Shown: positions 17,944 through 27,201 of the stretch, piece by piece
How the letters are laid out: the number at the start of each line of letters is the position of its first letter
Position numbering within the stretch: position 1 is the stretch's first letter
Assembly: GCF_014281125.1 (NCBI RefSeq)
Contig: NZ_JACOEA010000003.1
Coordinates: 248,001-312,000, forward strand
Source of the DNA: Lawsonibacter celer
GTDB lineage: Bacteria > Bacillota > Clostridia > Oscillospirales > Oscillospiraceae
Direction of reading: 5' to 3'
DNA: 64,000 nt
Notes under the pieces: generated by a model
Databases searched by the model: none
Told to the model about the DNA's origin: nothing
What the model saw: only the letters and a program-made list of their open reading frames with translations
Position numbers and translations under genes: made by a program

Positions 17944-19266
17944 CTACACCACGATCCCCAGCTGGATCAGGATCATCACAACGATAAACACAGGCAGCCC
18001 GCCGATATAGGACAGGCGCTGCCAGTTCATAAACGCCTTCTTATAGGGAACCTTCAGGATGTTGCAGGTATTCACAATTCCCGCCGACTGCGGCGGCACG
18101 CTGGTCAGGGCGCACAGGGTCATCAGGCGATGGGAGGTGGCAGGCGTCAGTCCGCCCGCGGTAAAGAGCGCAAACGCATCGGCGCCGACCGGATTCAAAC
18201 CGCCGGTAGAGGAGGCCGCGCAGAAGCTCATAACGAGGATCATCAATGTGCCGCCCAGAACGCTGGGCAGAGTGGCCAAGCCGCTCATGATGACCGTGTA
18301 GCCGGCAGCTGCCTTCAGGCAGGTACCTACGGCACTGGCGGAAGCTACGCCCATAATCTGGCCGATGCTGTTGGTGATGCCAACAGTGATGGTCTCCATA
18401 GGATTCTTGATACGGCCGGGCATCACCACAAAGCACAGAATGATGCCGACTGCCAGGCAGATGACAATATGGAGCTTAACCACGGCGGCCAGGACAATCA
18501 TGACCACCAGAGGAATCACAGCCTGAACCAGGCTGGGCAGGCTGCTGGTGTCAGTATCCAGCTCGCTGTCCGCGTCAGGATCACTGGCGACAAAAGCGGC
18601 GCCTGTATCCATAAAGCCCTCGCCGTTCTTCTCAGAGCGCTTGGCATCCCAGAAAATCACCAGGAAATCGATGACGATCAGGGCGGCGGCGCAGCAGAGA
18701 CCCAGCAGAGGCGCTGCGGTGACGGTAGTCCCGCAGAAGCCGGCCGCGGCAATGTTGTTCAGCTGCAGGTTGCCGGGAAGCACCATGGTAACCAGGAAGG
18801 TGGCGCCGCCATAAGTAAACATTCTCCAAGGCACATCGTTCTTTCGGTACACGTGCTTGGCAATGTCCAGCACAGTATACACGACCACGAAGCCGCTGAC
18901 CCCCACATAGCTCATAATCATGTACATAATGGGCACAAATAGAGCGGTCTTGAAGCGCTTATTTTTGCTGCCCATATGCTCAATCACATGATATACCGCC
19001 AGCGCAATGCGGCGGGAACCGCCGCAGGCGGCCAGGCACTTTCCAAACAGGGCCCCCAGGGCAAACAGCAGGAAGTAAGACTTGATAAACCCGGACAGTC
19101 CGGCCAGATAGGTACCGGTGACCCCCTCAAGGATATTTCCGCCGGAGGTCAGGATAATCACAAAAGACCCGATAAAGCCGGCAATCAGCGTATTTACGCC
19201 CTTAACACAGCAGAGGATAAATACGATGAGGCCAACCACGATGCCAACCAAACTAATGATTTCCAT
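17944..19266 (-). CDS. GntP-like/anion permease (organic acid uptake)
   Basis: 440-residue membrane protein with about 12 hydrophobic segments, resembling the GntP/hydroxy-acid permease group: 'GGNILEGVTGTYLAGLSGFIKSY' and 'GALFGKCLAACGGSRRIA' match the conserved N-terminal half, and 'MSFCAASSTGGLNPVGAD' and 'TSVPPQSAG' the C-terminal half. A hydrophilic loop of about 35 residues in the middle is Asp/Ser-rich. It likely imports a carboxylate with protons. It is the last gene of the beta-oxidation operon, which also encodes an SSS symporter, so the operon has two uptake systems or an uptake/export pair. Confidence 0.8.
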   Translation of the reverse strand: MEIISLVGIVVGLIVFILCCVKGVNTLIAGFIGSFVIILTSGGNILEGVTGTYLAGLSGFIKSYFLLFALGALFGKCLAACGGSRRIALAVYHVIEHMGSKNKRFKTALFVPIMYMIMSYVGVSGFVVVYTVLDIAKHVYRKNDVPWRMFTYGGATFLVTMVLPGNLQLNNIAAAGFCGTTVTAAPLLGLCCAAALIVIDFLVIFWDAKRSEKNGEGFMDTGAAFVASDPDADSELDTDTSSLPSLVQAVIPLVVMIVLAAVVKLHIVICLAVGIILCFVVMPGRIKNPMETITVGITNSIGQIMGVASASAVGTCLKAAAGYTVIMSGLATLPSVLGGTLMILVMSFCAASSTGGLNPVGADAFALFTAGGLTPATSHRLMTLCALTSVPPQSAGIVNTCNILKVPYKKAFMNWQRLSYIGGLPVFIVVMILIQLGIVV

Positions 19267-19295
19267 CTATGTTTCTCCCTCCAAAAGTATAGTGT

Positions 19296-20156
19296 TTACT
19301 TGCTGTAGTCGTACCAGCCCTTTCCGCTCTTTTTGCCGAACTCGCCGCGTTTTACCTTTTCTTCCAGCAAGTCGTATCCGATCGGTTTGACGCCGGTCTT
19401 TTCATACTCTCTCTTCCTGGTGTCATATGCGATGTCGATACCGGTAAAATCCTGCATGCGGAAAGGCCCAAGCGGGTAGTTTAGGCCGTTTTCCACAGCA
19501 ATGTCGATCTCCTGGGGGGTAGCAATCCCTTGTTCCGCAATGTACATGGCCTCGGTTCCCACCGCGCGGAGGATCCGGTTTGCTACAAACCCCTCCGCCT
19601 CTTTTCGCACCCAGATAGGGGTCTTCCCGTTGCGGCGGGCAAAGTCCATCAGCGCCTGGACGGTGTCCTCACTGGTGTGGGGTCCCTGCACCACTTCTAC
19701 CAGCTTCATGACCAGAGCTGGATTAAAAAAGTGGAGATTGGCCAAGCGGGCGGGATTGTCAAGGCAGTCTGCGAAGATAGAGGAAACCATAAAGCTGGAG
19801 TTGGTTCCAATAATGGCGTCCTTTGGTGCAAGTGTGTTGAGGTCCTTGAAGAGCCGCTCCTTAACCTCTTTGTTCTCAATAATGGCTTCGACAACCAGGT
19901 CGGCGTCCGCCGCCGCATCGGCCAGGCTGGAAGTTACGGAAAAATGCTCCAGGGCGGCTTTGCAGTCCCCTTCTGCCATCTTTCCTTTGGCGATGCGTCC
20001 AGTCAGATATTCTGCCACCCAGGGCTGAAGGGCTTCACAGACGGCAGGAATGGCGTCTGTAATTTTTACCTTAAACCCATGGATCGCCGCATTCAGGGCA
20101 ATTTGCTTCCCCATCTGACCGCCGCCGATTACACAAACTTTCTCAATCTTTTTCAT
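19296..20156 (-). CDS. 3-hydroxyacyl-CoA (3-hydroxybutyryl-CoA) dehydrogenase
   Basis: 286 residues, the size of stand-alone clostridial Hbd. 'VCVIGGGQMGKQIALNAA' is the NAD-binding turn; 'DLVVEAIIENKEVK' and 'IGTNSSFMVSSI' are active-site strands; 'NLHFFNPALVMKLVEVV' includes the catalytic His, and 'GFVANRIL' begins the C-terminal domain. It oxidises 3-hydroxyacyl-CoA to 3-ketoacyl-CoA. ATG at 20156 is the natural start. One step of a complete beta-oxidation set in this operon. Confidence 0.93.
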   Translation of the reverse strand: MKKIEKVCVIGGGQMGKQIALNAAIHGFKVKITDAIPAVCEALQPWVAEYLTGRIAKGKMAEGDCKAALEHFSVTSSLADAAADADLVVEAIIENKEVKERLFKDLNTLAPKDAIIGTNSSFMVSSIFADCLDNPARLANLHFFNPALVMKLVEVVQGPHTSEDTVQALMDFARRNGKTPIWVRKEAEGFVANRILRAVGTEAMYIAEQGIATPQEIDIAVENGLNYPLGPFRMQDFTGIDIAYDTRKREYEKTGVKPIGYDLLEEKVKRGEFGKKSGKGWYDYSK

Positions 20157-20214
20157 CTTAAATCTACTTCCTTGTTTCGGATGGTTGAACTGCAGGCTGA
20201 CGCATGACTTCCGC

Positions 20215-20403
20215 TCACTCCACGGCCCCGTCGTCATTTACAATCTCGACCGCCTGGGAGGGACAGCATTCTTTGCACAGGCCGCATGAGCTGCACAGCT
20301 CGGGGTTGATGGTCCATGCCCCGTATTGACTGATCGCCTCCACGGGGCAGACGTCCGCGCACAGGCCGCATGCAGAACACTTGGCTTTTATAATCTGATA
20401 CAT
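20215..20403 (-). CDS. 2[4Fe-4S] ferredoxin
   Basis: 62-residue clostridial-type ferredoxin with two CxxCxxCxxxCP cluster motifs, 'CSACGLCADVCP' and 'CSSCGLCKECCP'. A low-potential electron carrier in the cytoplasm. It sits between the CoA-transferase and the hydroxyacyl-CoA dehydrogenase genes, so it may take part in the redox step of acyl-CoA oxidation or reduction. No ETF genes accompany the dehydrogenase in this operon, which makes the ferredoxin notable. Confidence 0.93.
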   Translation of the reverse strand: MYQIIKAKCSACGLCADVCPVEAISQYGAWTINPELCSSCGLCKECCPSQAVEIVNDDGAVE

Positions 20404-20479
20404 AATACCTCGGTCCTTACTCGCAGGTTGTGATGTCTATGCCGCTCATTGGACACAGGCGGTTTCCATGCGTCTCACA

Positions 20480-21685
20480 TTATTTGGCGTACTTCTCGTT
20501 CCACTCCTTCTGGAGGGCATGAATCTCGTCCATGTTGAAACCGAATGTCTGGAACACCTCGTCGTTGTGCTGGCCCAGCATGGGCGGACGGCCGATATGG
20601 CCAGGCGTCTTAGACATATGGACGACCACACCGCGGCCCTTCATGTCGGTGACGGAGGTAACGTCTGCAGGAGGCTGGAAGTCAGCAATCATTCCGCGGG
20701 CCACCAGCGCGGGATCATCGCACAAGTCAGCGCCCGTCATGACCTTGGAGCAGGGAATTCCGGCCTTTTCCATGGCATCCACGGCATCTTGGATGTTGTC
20801 AAAGGTCTTGAGCCACCCCTCAATAATATCGATTACACGGCTGCGGTGGGCACAGCGCTGTGCGCCGGAGCTCAGCGCTGGATCACTCTTCAGCTCCGGT
20901 TTCCCGGCAAGGTCGAGAATGATGCCCCACAGACGATCGTTGGGTGCACAAATCACCACGCTATCGTTTTTTCCCGAAAATACGCCGTAGGGGCAGACCT
21001 GGTTATGATGGGCACCGCTGCGTTTGAACGACTTCTTGAGGGCGCTGTAGCCCTCCACATTGTTGTTGAGGGAAACCAGCGCATCCACCAGGGAGAGATC
21101 AAGGTACTGTCCCTCGCCGGTCTTTTCACGGTAATACAGGGCCTGTGCAATGGCATAAGCGCCATAGACGCCTCCCAGCAGATCCCCAAACACAAAAGAG
21201 GTCTGGCAGGGTGGCATATCCGGGAATCCGTTGTAATCCATAATGCCCGCCTTCGCCTGAGCGATCAGGTCATAGCCAGGCTTCTTCGCGTTGGGGCCGG
21301 TCTGTCCGTAAGCAGATACCGAGCAATAGACCACATTGGGGTTCAGCGCCTGAGCACTCTCGTAATCAAGGCCGAATTTTTTCATCACGCCGGGGCGGAA
21401 GCTCTCCACGATGACGTCCACCTTGGGGATCATCTGCTTGAGAAGATCAAGTCCCCTAGGGTCATTCATATCCACGGTAATGGACTTCTTTCCGCGGTTA
21501 TACCACCAGTATACAAAGCCCGAGCCGTCAATCTGAGGCGCGAAGCCCCTTGTATCATCTCCGCGCACCGGGCGCTCTACCTTAATAATATTGGCGCCGA
21601 AGTCACCCAGCATGCCGGTGGCATAGGGACCCGCTACGTTATTGGTAAAATCCAGAATGGTAATATTGTCATAAACTGAGCTCAT
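20480..21685 (-). CDS. CaiB/BaiF family (class III) CoA-transferase
   Basis: 401 residues, full length for class III CoA-transferases. 'LDFTNNVAGPYATGMLGDFGANIIKVERPVRGDD' region matches the family N-terminus; the conserved catalytic Asp lies in 'FVFGDLLGGVYGA' (about residue 170). It moves CoA from an acyl-CoA product to the incoming free acid, starting its oxidation without ATP. ATG at 21685 has AAGGAGG upstream. Similar enzymes act on carnitine, bile acids, formate or aromatic acids; specificity cannot be assigned here. Confidence 0.92.
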   Translation of the reverse strand: MSSVYDNITILDFTNNVAGPYATGMLGDFGANIIKVERPVRGDDTRGFAPQIDGSGFVYWWYNRGKKSITVDMNDPRGLDLLKQMIPKVDVIVESFRPGVMKKFGLDYESAQALNPNVVYCSVSAYGQTGPNAKKPGYDLIAQAKAGIMDYNGFPDMPPCQTSFVFGDLLGGVYGAYAIAQALYYREKTGEGQYLDLSLVDALVSLNNNVEGYSALKKSFKRSGAHHNQVCPYGVFSGKNDSVVICAPNDRLWGIILDLAGKPELKSDPALSSGAQRCAHRSRVIDIIEGWLKTFDNIQDAVDAMEKAGIPCSKVMTGADLCDDPALVARGMIADFQPPADVTSVTDMKGRGVVVHMSKTPGHIGRPPMLGQHNDEVFQTFGFNMDEIHALQKEWNEKYAK

Positions 21686-21718
21686 ATCAAATCCTCCTTT
21701 TCACACGTGTTATGAAAA

Positions 21719-21769
21719 ACGCCCGACCGGTACTTAGGGGGCAGTGTAGTCACAGTACCGGCCGGGCGT
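21719..21769 (-). terminator. Intercistronic hairpin before the CaiB-like gene
   Basis: 16-bp stem with one mismatch (ACGCCCGACCGGTACT versus AGTACCGGCCGGGCGT), loop 19 nt, no T-run. A possible mRNA processing or partial attenuation point inside the long operon. Confidence 0.45.
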
Positions 21770-21815
21770 CCTAGCGGTGGATTACTCCGCTGCGGAAGCG
21801 TGTCCGAAGGTCAGA

Positions 21816-23075
21816 TTAGTCGCCGTAATCCTTCTCGCTCTCGCCCTCAATGGCGCTGACACAATCGTACTCGCAGTTGCGGGTCAGTCCGGCGGCAAGG
21901 GCGGCTTTGCGCTCGTTATACCACTGCTTCTGGCAGATCATGGACATGACCTCGTTGCTGCCGGTCCAGATGGTGGCCAGAGCCAGATCGCGGATGATCT
22001 TTTCAACAGGATACACATCGGTGTAAGCAATACCACCCATGACCTGCATACAGTCGTTGGCGATTTTCTTACAGGTCTCGGTAACAAATTTTTTGGCCTG
22101 AGAGCAGAGGCGGCGCACATACTGGCCGTCCAGCTGGTCAGCAGCCTGCACCGCACGGGCGGTGGTGTAGATGTAGGAGCGGCACACGTCCAACATCTGG
22201 GCACACTCGGCCACCTTGAAGCTCACGCCCTGATAGCGGTTGATTACCTGGCCGAACGCCTTGCGTTTGGCGGTGTAGTCGGTGGCAACTTCCAGAGCAG
22301 GACGCACGGCGCCAATAGTCATGGCCGCGGTACCAAAACGTTCAGGAATCATCATCTCTTCGTAGACGTCATAGGCGCCGTTGACCTCGCCCAGCACGGC
22401 GGAGTCAGGGACCCAAATGTTGTCAAACACGACGCGGGCAGTCCCGCCGCCGTGGCAGCCCATCAGGTTGTACAGATAGTCGGTCTTGACGCCCATTTCA
22501 CGCTCCACAATAAACACCGTCAGACGCTTCTTGGGACCGGCTGTAGGATCCGTGCAGGCATAAACCAGCATAATGTCGGCAGCATCACCGCCCACGATGA
22601 AGCGTTTTTGACCGTTCAGCCTCCAGCCGTCGCCATCCCTGACCGCGGAGGTGGTGGCGCCGAACAGGTTGGAACCGCCGCGGGGCTCGGTCAGGCACTC
22701 CGCTCCGAAAATCTCACCGGTGGCCAGCCGGGGCAGGTACTTACGCTTCTGCTCCTCGGTACCAAAGGAGTTGATGCAGTGGGGAACCAGGCAACCAGTC
22801 ACGCCAGTGGCACACATCACGATGTAGCCCAAAGTAGCGATCTCCTCCTGGATGATAATATCATCCTCCCACTTCAGTCCCTGGCCGCCATACTCCTTGG
22901 GAATCATGGTACAAATCAGGCCATGCTTGGCAAAGTGGCGGATCAGCTCCTTCGGATACTTAATCTTCTCCTGATCCATATCCTTGATATACTGCGGATC
23001 CACCGCCTTCACTGCCTCGCGGGCGATATCACGGTATTTTTTCCCAGTCTCGCTCATCAAAAAATCATATGCCAT
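21816..23075 (-). CDS. Acyl-CoA dehydrogenase with relocated catalytic glutamate
   Basis: 419-residue FAD enzyme of the acyl-CoA dehydrogenase superfamily. 'GAECLTEPRGGSNLFGA' and 'WRLNGQKRFIVGG' are the FAD/substrate loops. The C-terminal site that reads Y-E-G-T in butyryl- and medium-chain enzymes reads 'IWTGSNEVM' here, so the usual catalytic Glu is absent. A Glu appears instead in 'MMIPERFGTAAM' (about residue 242), the position used by isovaleryl-CoA and long-chain dehydrogenases. This hints at branched or bulky acyl-CoA substrates. A C-terminal extension of about 25 residues follows the core. No ETF genes are adjacent. Confidence 0.9.
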   Translation of the reverse strand: MAYDFLMSETGKKYRDIAREAVKAVDPQYIKDMDQEKIKYPKELIRHFAKHGLICTMIPKEYGGQGLKWEDDIIIQEEIATLGYIVMCATGVTGCLVPHCINSFGTEEQKRKYLPRLATGEIFGAECLTEPRGGSNLFGATTSAVRDGDGWRLNGQKRFIVGGDAADIMLVYACTDPTAGPKKRLTVFIVEREMGVKTDYLYNLMGCHGGGTARVVFDNIWVPDSAVLGEVNGAYDVYEEMMIPERFGTAAMTIGAVRPALEVATDYTAKRKAFGQVINRYQGVSFKVAECAQMLDVCRSYIYTTARAVQAADQLDGQYVRRLCSQAKKFVTETCKKIANDCMQVMGGIAYTDVYPVEKIIRDLALATIWTGSNEVMSMICQKQWYNERKAALAAGLTRNCEYDCVSAIEGESEKDYGD

Positions 23076-23209
23076 GGTTTGTCCTTCCTTTCCTTTTCTG
23101 GTTTGGTTTGTTTTCTCTCTACCTGCAGGGCTGCGTTATTGCTTGTTCGCATCCCCTCCTTTCCGTCTATTGAAGGATTCTATCCGATCTGACCGTCGGA
23201 ATCCGCCGG

Positions 23210-24667
23210 TCAGTGGGCGCGCTCAGCGGCTGCCTCTTCTTCCATCTCACGCACCGCCTCCTGATAGCGCAGGTAGCCGGGGGACACCTTCTCTTTGCTC
23301 ATCAGCGTCATGGGGATAAGAATCACAAGGCACACAACAGCGGCTGGCCAAAGCGGCTCAATGTCGAAGGGTTTTCCTCCGAAGAACCAGGCCATTGCAA
23401 CCACGCCGCCGCCCAGCATGGACCAAAAGGCGGCGTTTGCACTGACCCGCTTCCAAACAATTGCCGCGACCAAGACAATGCCGACCACCGAGCGGATCTG
23501 AAGCGCGCCCAGCAGTTGGTTAAGAATCGAAGTGGCATTCAAGCCCAGCAGAGTGGCCACGGCCGCAGCAATCAGAACCACAGTCCGTGAGCACCAGACT
23601 TGCTGTTTTTCCGTCGCCTTTGGGTTTATAAACGGCACATAGAGATCCTTTGCCACACAGCCGCCGACGATCAGCAGCAGTGCCGGACCGGAGGACCAGA
23701 TTGCGGCCAGGACCGCCAGGGAAATGATGGTGGAAAACGCCGGCCCAAGATATTCTGCCATAGATACCAGCGCAGTGGAGGATGTAATATTTGGCATAAC
23801 CAGCTTTGCGCAAATACCGGTGATGGCGGGCATCAGCGCAAAGGGAAACACGAGAATGCCAGCCAGCAGCGTCCCCTTAGTCGCCGCACCGCTGCTCTTG
23901 GCACTGAAAGACGCGTTGGTAATGTTAGCCGCCGCGAGGAAGGAAATGGCAGTTCCCAGCGCATTGGCCAGCGTGGTCGCCAGGGAGGGCTGTGCAAGGC
24001 TGAAGTATGTAGTGGGGAGTGCACTCTGTAGCTCCGCCCAGCCGCCGACACGGTGCACGGCCAGTATGGCAATCACCGCGGAGCCAACAAACATAATGGC
24101 ACTATGGAGGATACCGACGGCGGCAATGCCGTACATACCGCCCACCATTGCCACAATCACGAAAATCGCTGTGACAATCCACGCGATCAGGGTGGTATTT
24201 TCCGTCCCCAGCAGCGGGGCCAGAATTCCAGCTGCCGCCACGGGCTGGGAGGAATAGAAAATGATATAGACAACCGCCACCACGAAGATCATCAGCACCC
24301 GGGAGCGCTGGTCAAACATGTAGCCAAAGCAGTTCGGAATGGTCATGAGGCCCCTGCGCTCACGGAAGGCACGGTAAAACTTCCGCACCAAGAGCAGAAA
24401 CAGGAAGCAGCCGATGCCCATACCCCACTGGGCCCAGACGGAGGAAAGCCCTCTGTTAAAGGCTGTCTGTGCGTTGCCCACTGTGCCGGACCCGGCAACG
24501 ATTTCAGAGAAGATTAGGGCGGCGATCATCATTGTGCCCAGGCTCTTATCCGCAGTCAGGTACTTTCCGGAGTCCTTGTTCCGTTTGGCAAACAAGGCGC
24601 TGATAACGGTTGTCCCAACGATATATACTAGGATTACGGCCAACGATATTATCTGCACAAAACTCAC
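23210..24667 (-). CDS. Sodium:solute symporter (SSS family)
   Basis: 485 residues with about 13 membrane segments. 'SGKYLTADKSLGTMMIAALIFSEI' and 'GNAQTAFNRGLSSVWAQWG' are the SSS N-terminal signature and sodium-site region. It lacks the winged-helix tail present on the symporter at 1449-3419. Probably the main sodium-driven uptake system for the acid degraded by the operon. ATG at 24667 lies 23 bp after the upstream crotonase gene; upstream purine-rich sequence is weak, so translational coupling is likely. Confidence 0.88.
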   Translation of the reverse strand: MSFVQIISLAVILVYIVGTTVISALFAKRNKDSGKYLTADKSLGTMMIAALIFSEIVAGSGTVGNAQTAFNRGLSSVWAQWGMGIGCFLFLLLVRKFYRAFRERRGLMTIPNCFGYMFDQRSRVLMIFVVAVVYIIFYSSQPVAAAGILAPLLGTENTTLIAWIVTAIFVIVAMVGGMYGIAAVGILHSAIMFVGSAVIAILAVHRVGGWAELQSALPTTYFSLAQPSLATTLANALGTAISFLAAANITNASFSAKSSGAATKGTLLAGILVFPFALMPAITGICAKLVMPNITSSTALVSMAEYLGPAFSTIISLAVLAAIWSSGPALLLIVGGCVAKDLYVPFINPKATEKQQVWCSRTVVLIAAAVATLLGLNATSILNQLLGALQIRSVVGIVLVAAIVWKRVSANAAFWSMLGGGVVAMAWFFGGKPFDIEPLWPAAVVCLVILIPMTLMSKEKVSPGYLRYQEAVREMEEEAAAERAH

Positions 24668-24690
24668 TCCAACACAATTTTTGGGGGATC

Positions 24691-25668
24691 TTAATTCCGC
24701 AGTTTCTGACCGGTCTTCAGGAACATCTCAATGCGTTCCTGCGTCTTGGGGTGCCGGAGCAGGTCGATAAAGCACGCCCGCTCGGTATCCAAGATCTGCT
24801 GCTCCGTGTATTCCGACGGGCCCGAGGTATCGCTGCCCGCCAGGATCCGCGCAATATGCCGGCCAATATACAGATCGTGAGGCGCAATTCTGCCCTCCTC
24901 CAGAAGCTGTTCTGCATGCGCAGCCATTTGGATGTAGGCAGCCCGGCCGGGCAGGGTCACCCGAACCTGTTCCCTGCCCGCAGGGGGACGCCCAACCATA
25001 TGCCGGCACAGATCCTTGGCCGTATCTAACTGCCCGGAGGCCTCCGCGACCACCTTGTCGGCAGCGTTCAGGTACCCCAGCCTGGCGGCGTTGGCGGCAT
25101 TTTGGGAGACCGTACCGAGCAGGAGCCGATCGTAGAGCGCGCAGATTTTTTCGCTGTCCTGCTCCGGGTCCAGGCCTTCCATACACAGCGCAGTCTCCTT
25201 GGTGCCGCCGCCGCTTGGGAGGAGGCCGACGCCCACCTCCACAAGACCCATATAGCTCTTCTCCCGCGCCACACGGGCATGGGCGTGAAGCGCGATTTCC
25301 AGCCCGCCCCCCAGCGTCATGCCATAGGGCGCGGCCACAATCGGCTTGCCGTAGCGCTTTACCTGGACATTCATCTGCTGGAAGTAATTCACGCTGTCCT
25401 CAAACAGATCGAACCGGTTCCTTTTAATCTTGTCCAGCATGGCACTCAGATCGGCACCGGCGGAAAAGTGCTTGCTCTCAGAGCCGATTACCATTCCGTC
25501 AAACCCGAGGAGATCCCTTTCCATCAGATCCAGAAGAAACTCCTTAATGGCAGGCGTGATGCTGTTGCCCTTGGACCGGAACTCCAGACAGCAGATGCCG
25601 CCGCCCAGATCGTGCAGCGCGGCATCCCTGATGGAAGCTGTAATTTCTGTCTCACTCAGATGGAGCAT
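24691..25668 (-). CDS. Enoyl-CoA hydratase/isomerase family protein
   Basis: 325 residues, longer than a minimal crotonase (about 260). The oxyanion-hole strands are seen in 'GSESKHFSAGADLSAML' (about 62-78) and 'YGMTLGGGLEIALHAHARVA', and 'GLVEVGVGLLPSGGG' contains the conserved Glu region with 'PSGGGTKE'. It hydrates enoyl-CoA to 3-hydroxyacyl-CoA. The C-terminal extension (about 230-325) resembles that of long crotonases in multi-step acid degradation. Adjacent to thiolase (18 bp). Confidence 0.9.
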   Translation of the reverse strand: MLHLSETEITASIRDAALHDLGGGICCLEFRSKGNSITPAIKEFLLDLMERDLLGFDGMVIGSESKHFSAGADLSAMLDKIKRNRFDLFEDSVNYFQQMNVQVKRYGKPIVAAPYGMTLGGGLEIALHAHARVAREKSYMGLVEVGVGLLPSGGGTKETALCMEGLDPEQDSEKICALYDRLLLGTVSQNAANAARLGYLNAADKVVAEASGQLDTAKDLCRHMVGRPPAGREQVRVTLPGRAAYIQMAAHAEQLLEEGRIAPHDLYIGRHIARILAGSDTSGPSEYTEQQILDTERACFIDLLRHPKTQERIEMFLKTGQKLRN

Positions 25669-25686
25669 CCTGTTCCCCCCCTTTTC

Positions 25687-26856
25687 TCACAGCAGTTCAA
25701 ACACTCCGGCAGCGCCCATACCGCCGCCGATGCACATGCTGACCAGGCCATACCTGCCGCCGTTGTCCTGCAGGTAGGACAGCGCCTTGCACACCAGGAT
25801 CGCGCCTGTTGCGCCCAAGGGATGCCCCAGCGCCATAGCGCCGCCGCGGGGATTTACAATCTGCGGATTAAGCCCCAGCTCCTTCTGGCACGGGATTGCC
25901 TGAGCAGCAAAAGCCTCGTTCAGCTCAATCACATCCATGTCATTTACCGTCAGGCCAACCTGCTTCATCACCTTGGGAATAGCTTTCATGGGGCCGATGC
26001 CCATCACGCGGGCGGGCACACCGGCCACCGCGTAGCCCAGGAATCTGGCAATCGGGTGCACTCCAAGCTCAGCGGCCTTTTCTTCGGACATCAGCACTAC
26101 AAAGCCGGCGCCGTCGCTGGTCTGGGAGGAGGTCGCGGCGGTCACAACACCGCCCTCCTGAAAGCAGGGCTTCAGGCCGGCCAGGCCCTCCGCAGTGGTC
26201 CCCCTCCGTATACCCTCGTCTTTGTCAAAAACCCGCTCTGTCCCGTTTCCATCCACGTAATGAACCGGGATAATTTCCCGTTCAAATGCGCCGGAATCCT
26301 GGGCCAGTTCAGCTCTTGTATGACTTATGGCCGCAGCCTCGTCCATCTCAGCCCGGGTGACGTGGTAATCCGCGGCCACGTTCTCAGCCGTAATCCCCAT
26401 CGGCATATAAACCGCGCTTCCGTGTTCCACCAGCCAGGGATTGCGGAAGCTGGGGTCGGTCACCATGGGAATACTGCTCATGGACTCCACACCGCCGGCC
26501 ACGATAACCTCCGCCTGTCCGGCCATAATGGCGTTTGCCGCGGTCGCAATCGCCTGAAGCCCGGAAGAGCAAAATCGGTTGACCGTTTGCCCAGGCACCT
26601 CGTCCGGCAGCTGGGCCCGCTGGGCGATGACCCGGCCCACATTGGTGCCCTGCGTTTGCTCCGGCTTGGCGCATCCGACGATCACATCGTCAATCTGCCG
26701 GCGGTCCAGCTGGGGAATCCGGTCAAGTACGCCGGACAAGACCTCAGCGGCGTAATCGACTGGATGCACTTGGCTCAGCGCGCCCTTTTTTGCCTTTCCC
26801 ACTGCGGAGCGGCCATAGGCTACAATGACGGCGGTTTTCCCTTTTCTGTTCTCCAA
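25687..26856 (-). CDS. Acetyl-CoA acetyltransferase (thiolase)
   Basis: 389-residue thiolase. Nucleophile in '[16 protein letters not shown]', then '[15 protein letters not shown]' and C-terminal '[15 protein letters not shown]'. It cleaves the final 3-ketoacyl-CoA. The TTG at 26856 is chosen: GGGAG lies 8 nt upstream and the protein then begins '[18 protein letters not shown]'. A longer frame to 26982 crosses the sigma-54 promoter and cannot be the start. First gene of the operon and a close relative of the thiolase at 6188-7351. Confidence 0.93.
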   Translation of the reverse strand: MENRKGKTAVIVAYGRSAVGKAKKGALSQVHPVDYAAEVLSGVLDRIPQLDRRQIDDVIVGCAKPEQTQGTNVGRVIAQRAQLPDEVPGQTVNRFCSSGLQAIATAANAIMAGQAEVIVAGGVESMSSIPMVTDPSFRNPWLVEHGSAVYMPMGITAENVAADYHVTRAEMDEAAAISHTRAELAQDSGAFEREIIPVHYVDGNGTERVFDKDEGIRRGTTAEGLAGLKPCFQEGGVVTAATSSQTSDGAGFVVLMSEEKAAELGVHPIARFLGYAVAGVPARVMGIGPMKAIPKVMKQVGLTVNDMDVIELNEAFAAQAIPCQKELGLNPQIVNPRGGAMALGHPLGATGAILVCKALSYLQDNGGRYGLVSMCIGGGMGAAGVFELL

Positions 26857-26933
26857 AAATATCACTCCCAAATTTTTCGACGTTCCCTTACATATTTTTT
26901 CAAACGAAAAAATTCCTGTCGTTCTGACTACCA

Positions 26934-26949
26934 AGCAACTTCTGTGCCA
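26934..26949 (-). promoter_or_regulatory. Sigma-54 promoter of the beta-oxidation operon
   Basis: Minus strand TGGCACAGAAGTTGCT, a full match with correct GG/GC spacing, 78 bp before the thiolase start and divergent from the PrpR-type activator. Confidence 0.9.
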
Positions 26950-27120
26950 ACTTCCCCAATTCCTGTGGATCCGACCGCGCAATCCACTGGAGTTTCAACA
27001 GAAAATTCAGGATGGCCTGTGGCCAATCGGCCCGCCTGACCGGGTGCCGCCCTTCCAGAAAATTTCATCCGTGCAATTCACACAATTTCAAATTTGTAAT
27101 CGAGCGCACATGCATGCAGT

Positions 27121-27149
27121 TTGACATTTTTCCTCGTATCTGGTAAGTT
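27121..27149 (+). promoter_or_regulatory. Promoter of the PrpR-type activator
   Basis: TTGACA (27121-27126), 17-bp spacer, TAAGTT (27144-27149), about 50 bp before the ATG. The gap 26857-27201 also holds AT-rich partial repeats (CAATTCACACAATT, 27075-27095 area) that may be activator sites. Confidence 0.6.
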
Positions 27150-27201
27150 CAAAAGAAAGGTCGCCAGCGGCTGAGTCTGTCATTCAGGGGGGCATTCAGA
27201 A

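Noticed and set aside
17468..18010. 180-codon frame covering the tRNA
   Set aside because: It starts in the tRNA promoter and reads through the tRNA and two hairpins; not a protein gene.
25102..27039. 645-codon plus-strand frame opposite crotonase and thiolase
   Set aside because: Shadow of two recognised genes; it also crosses the sigma-54 promoter.
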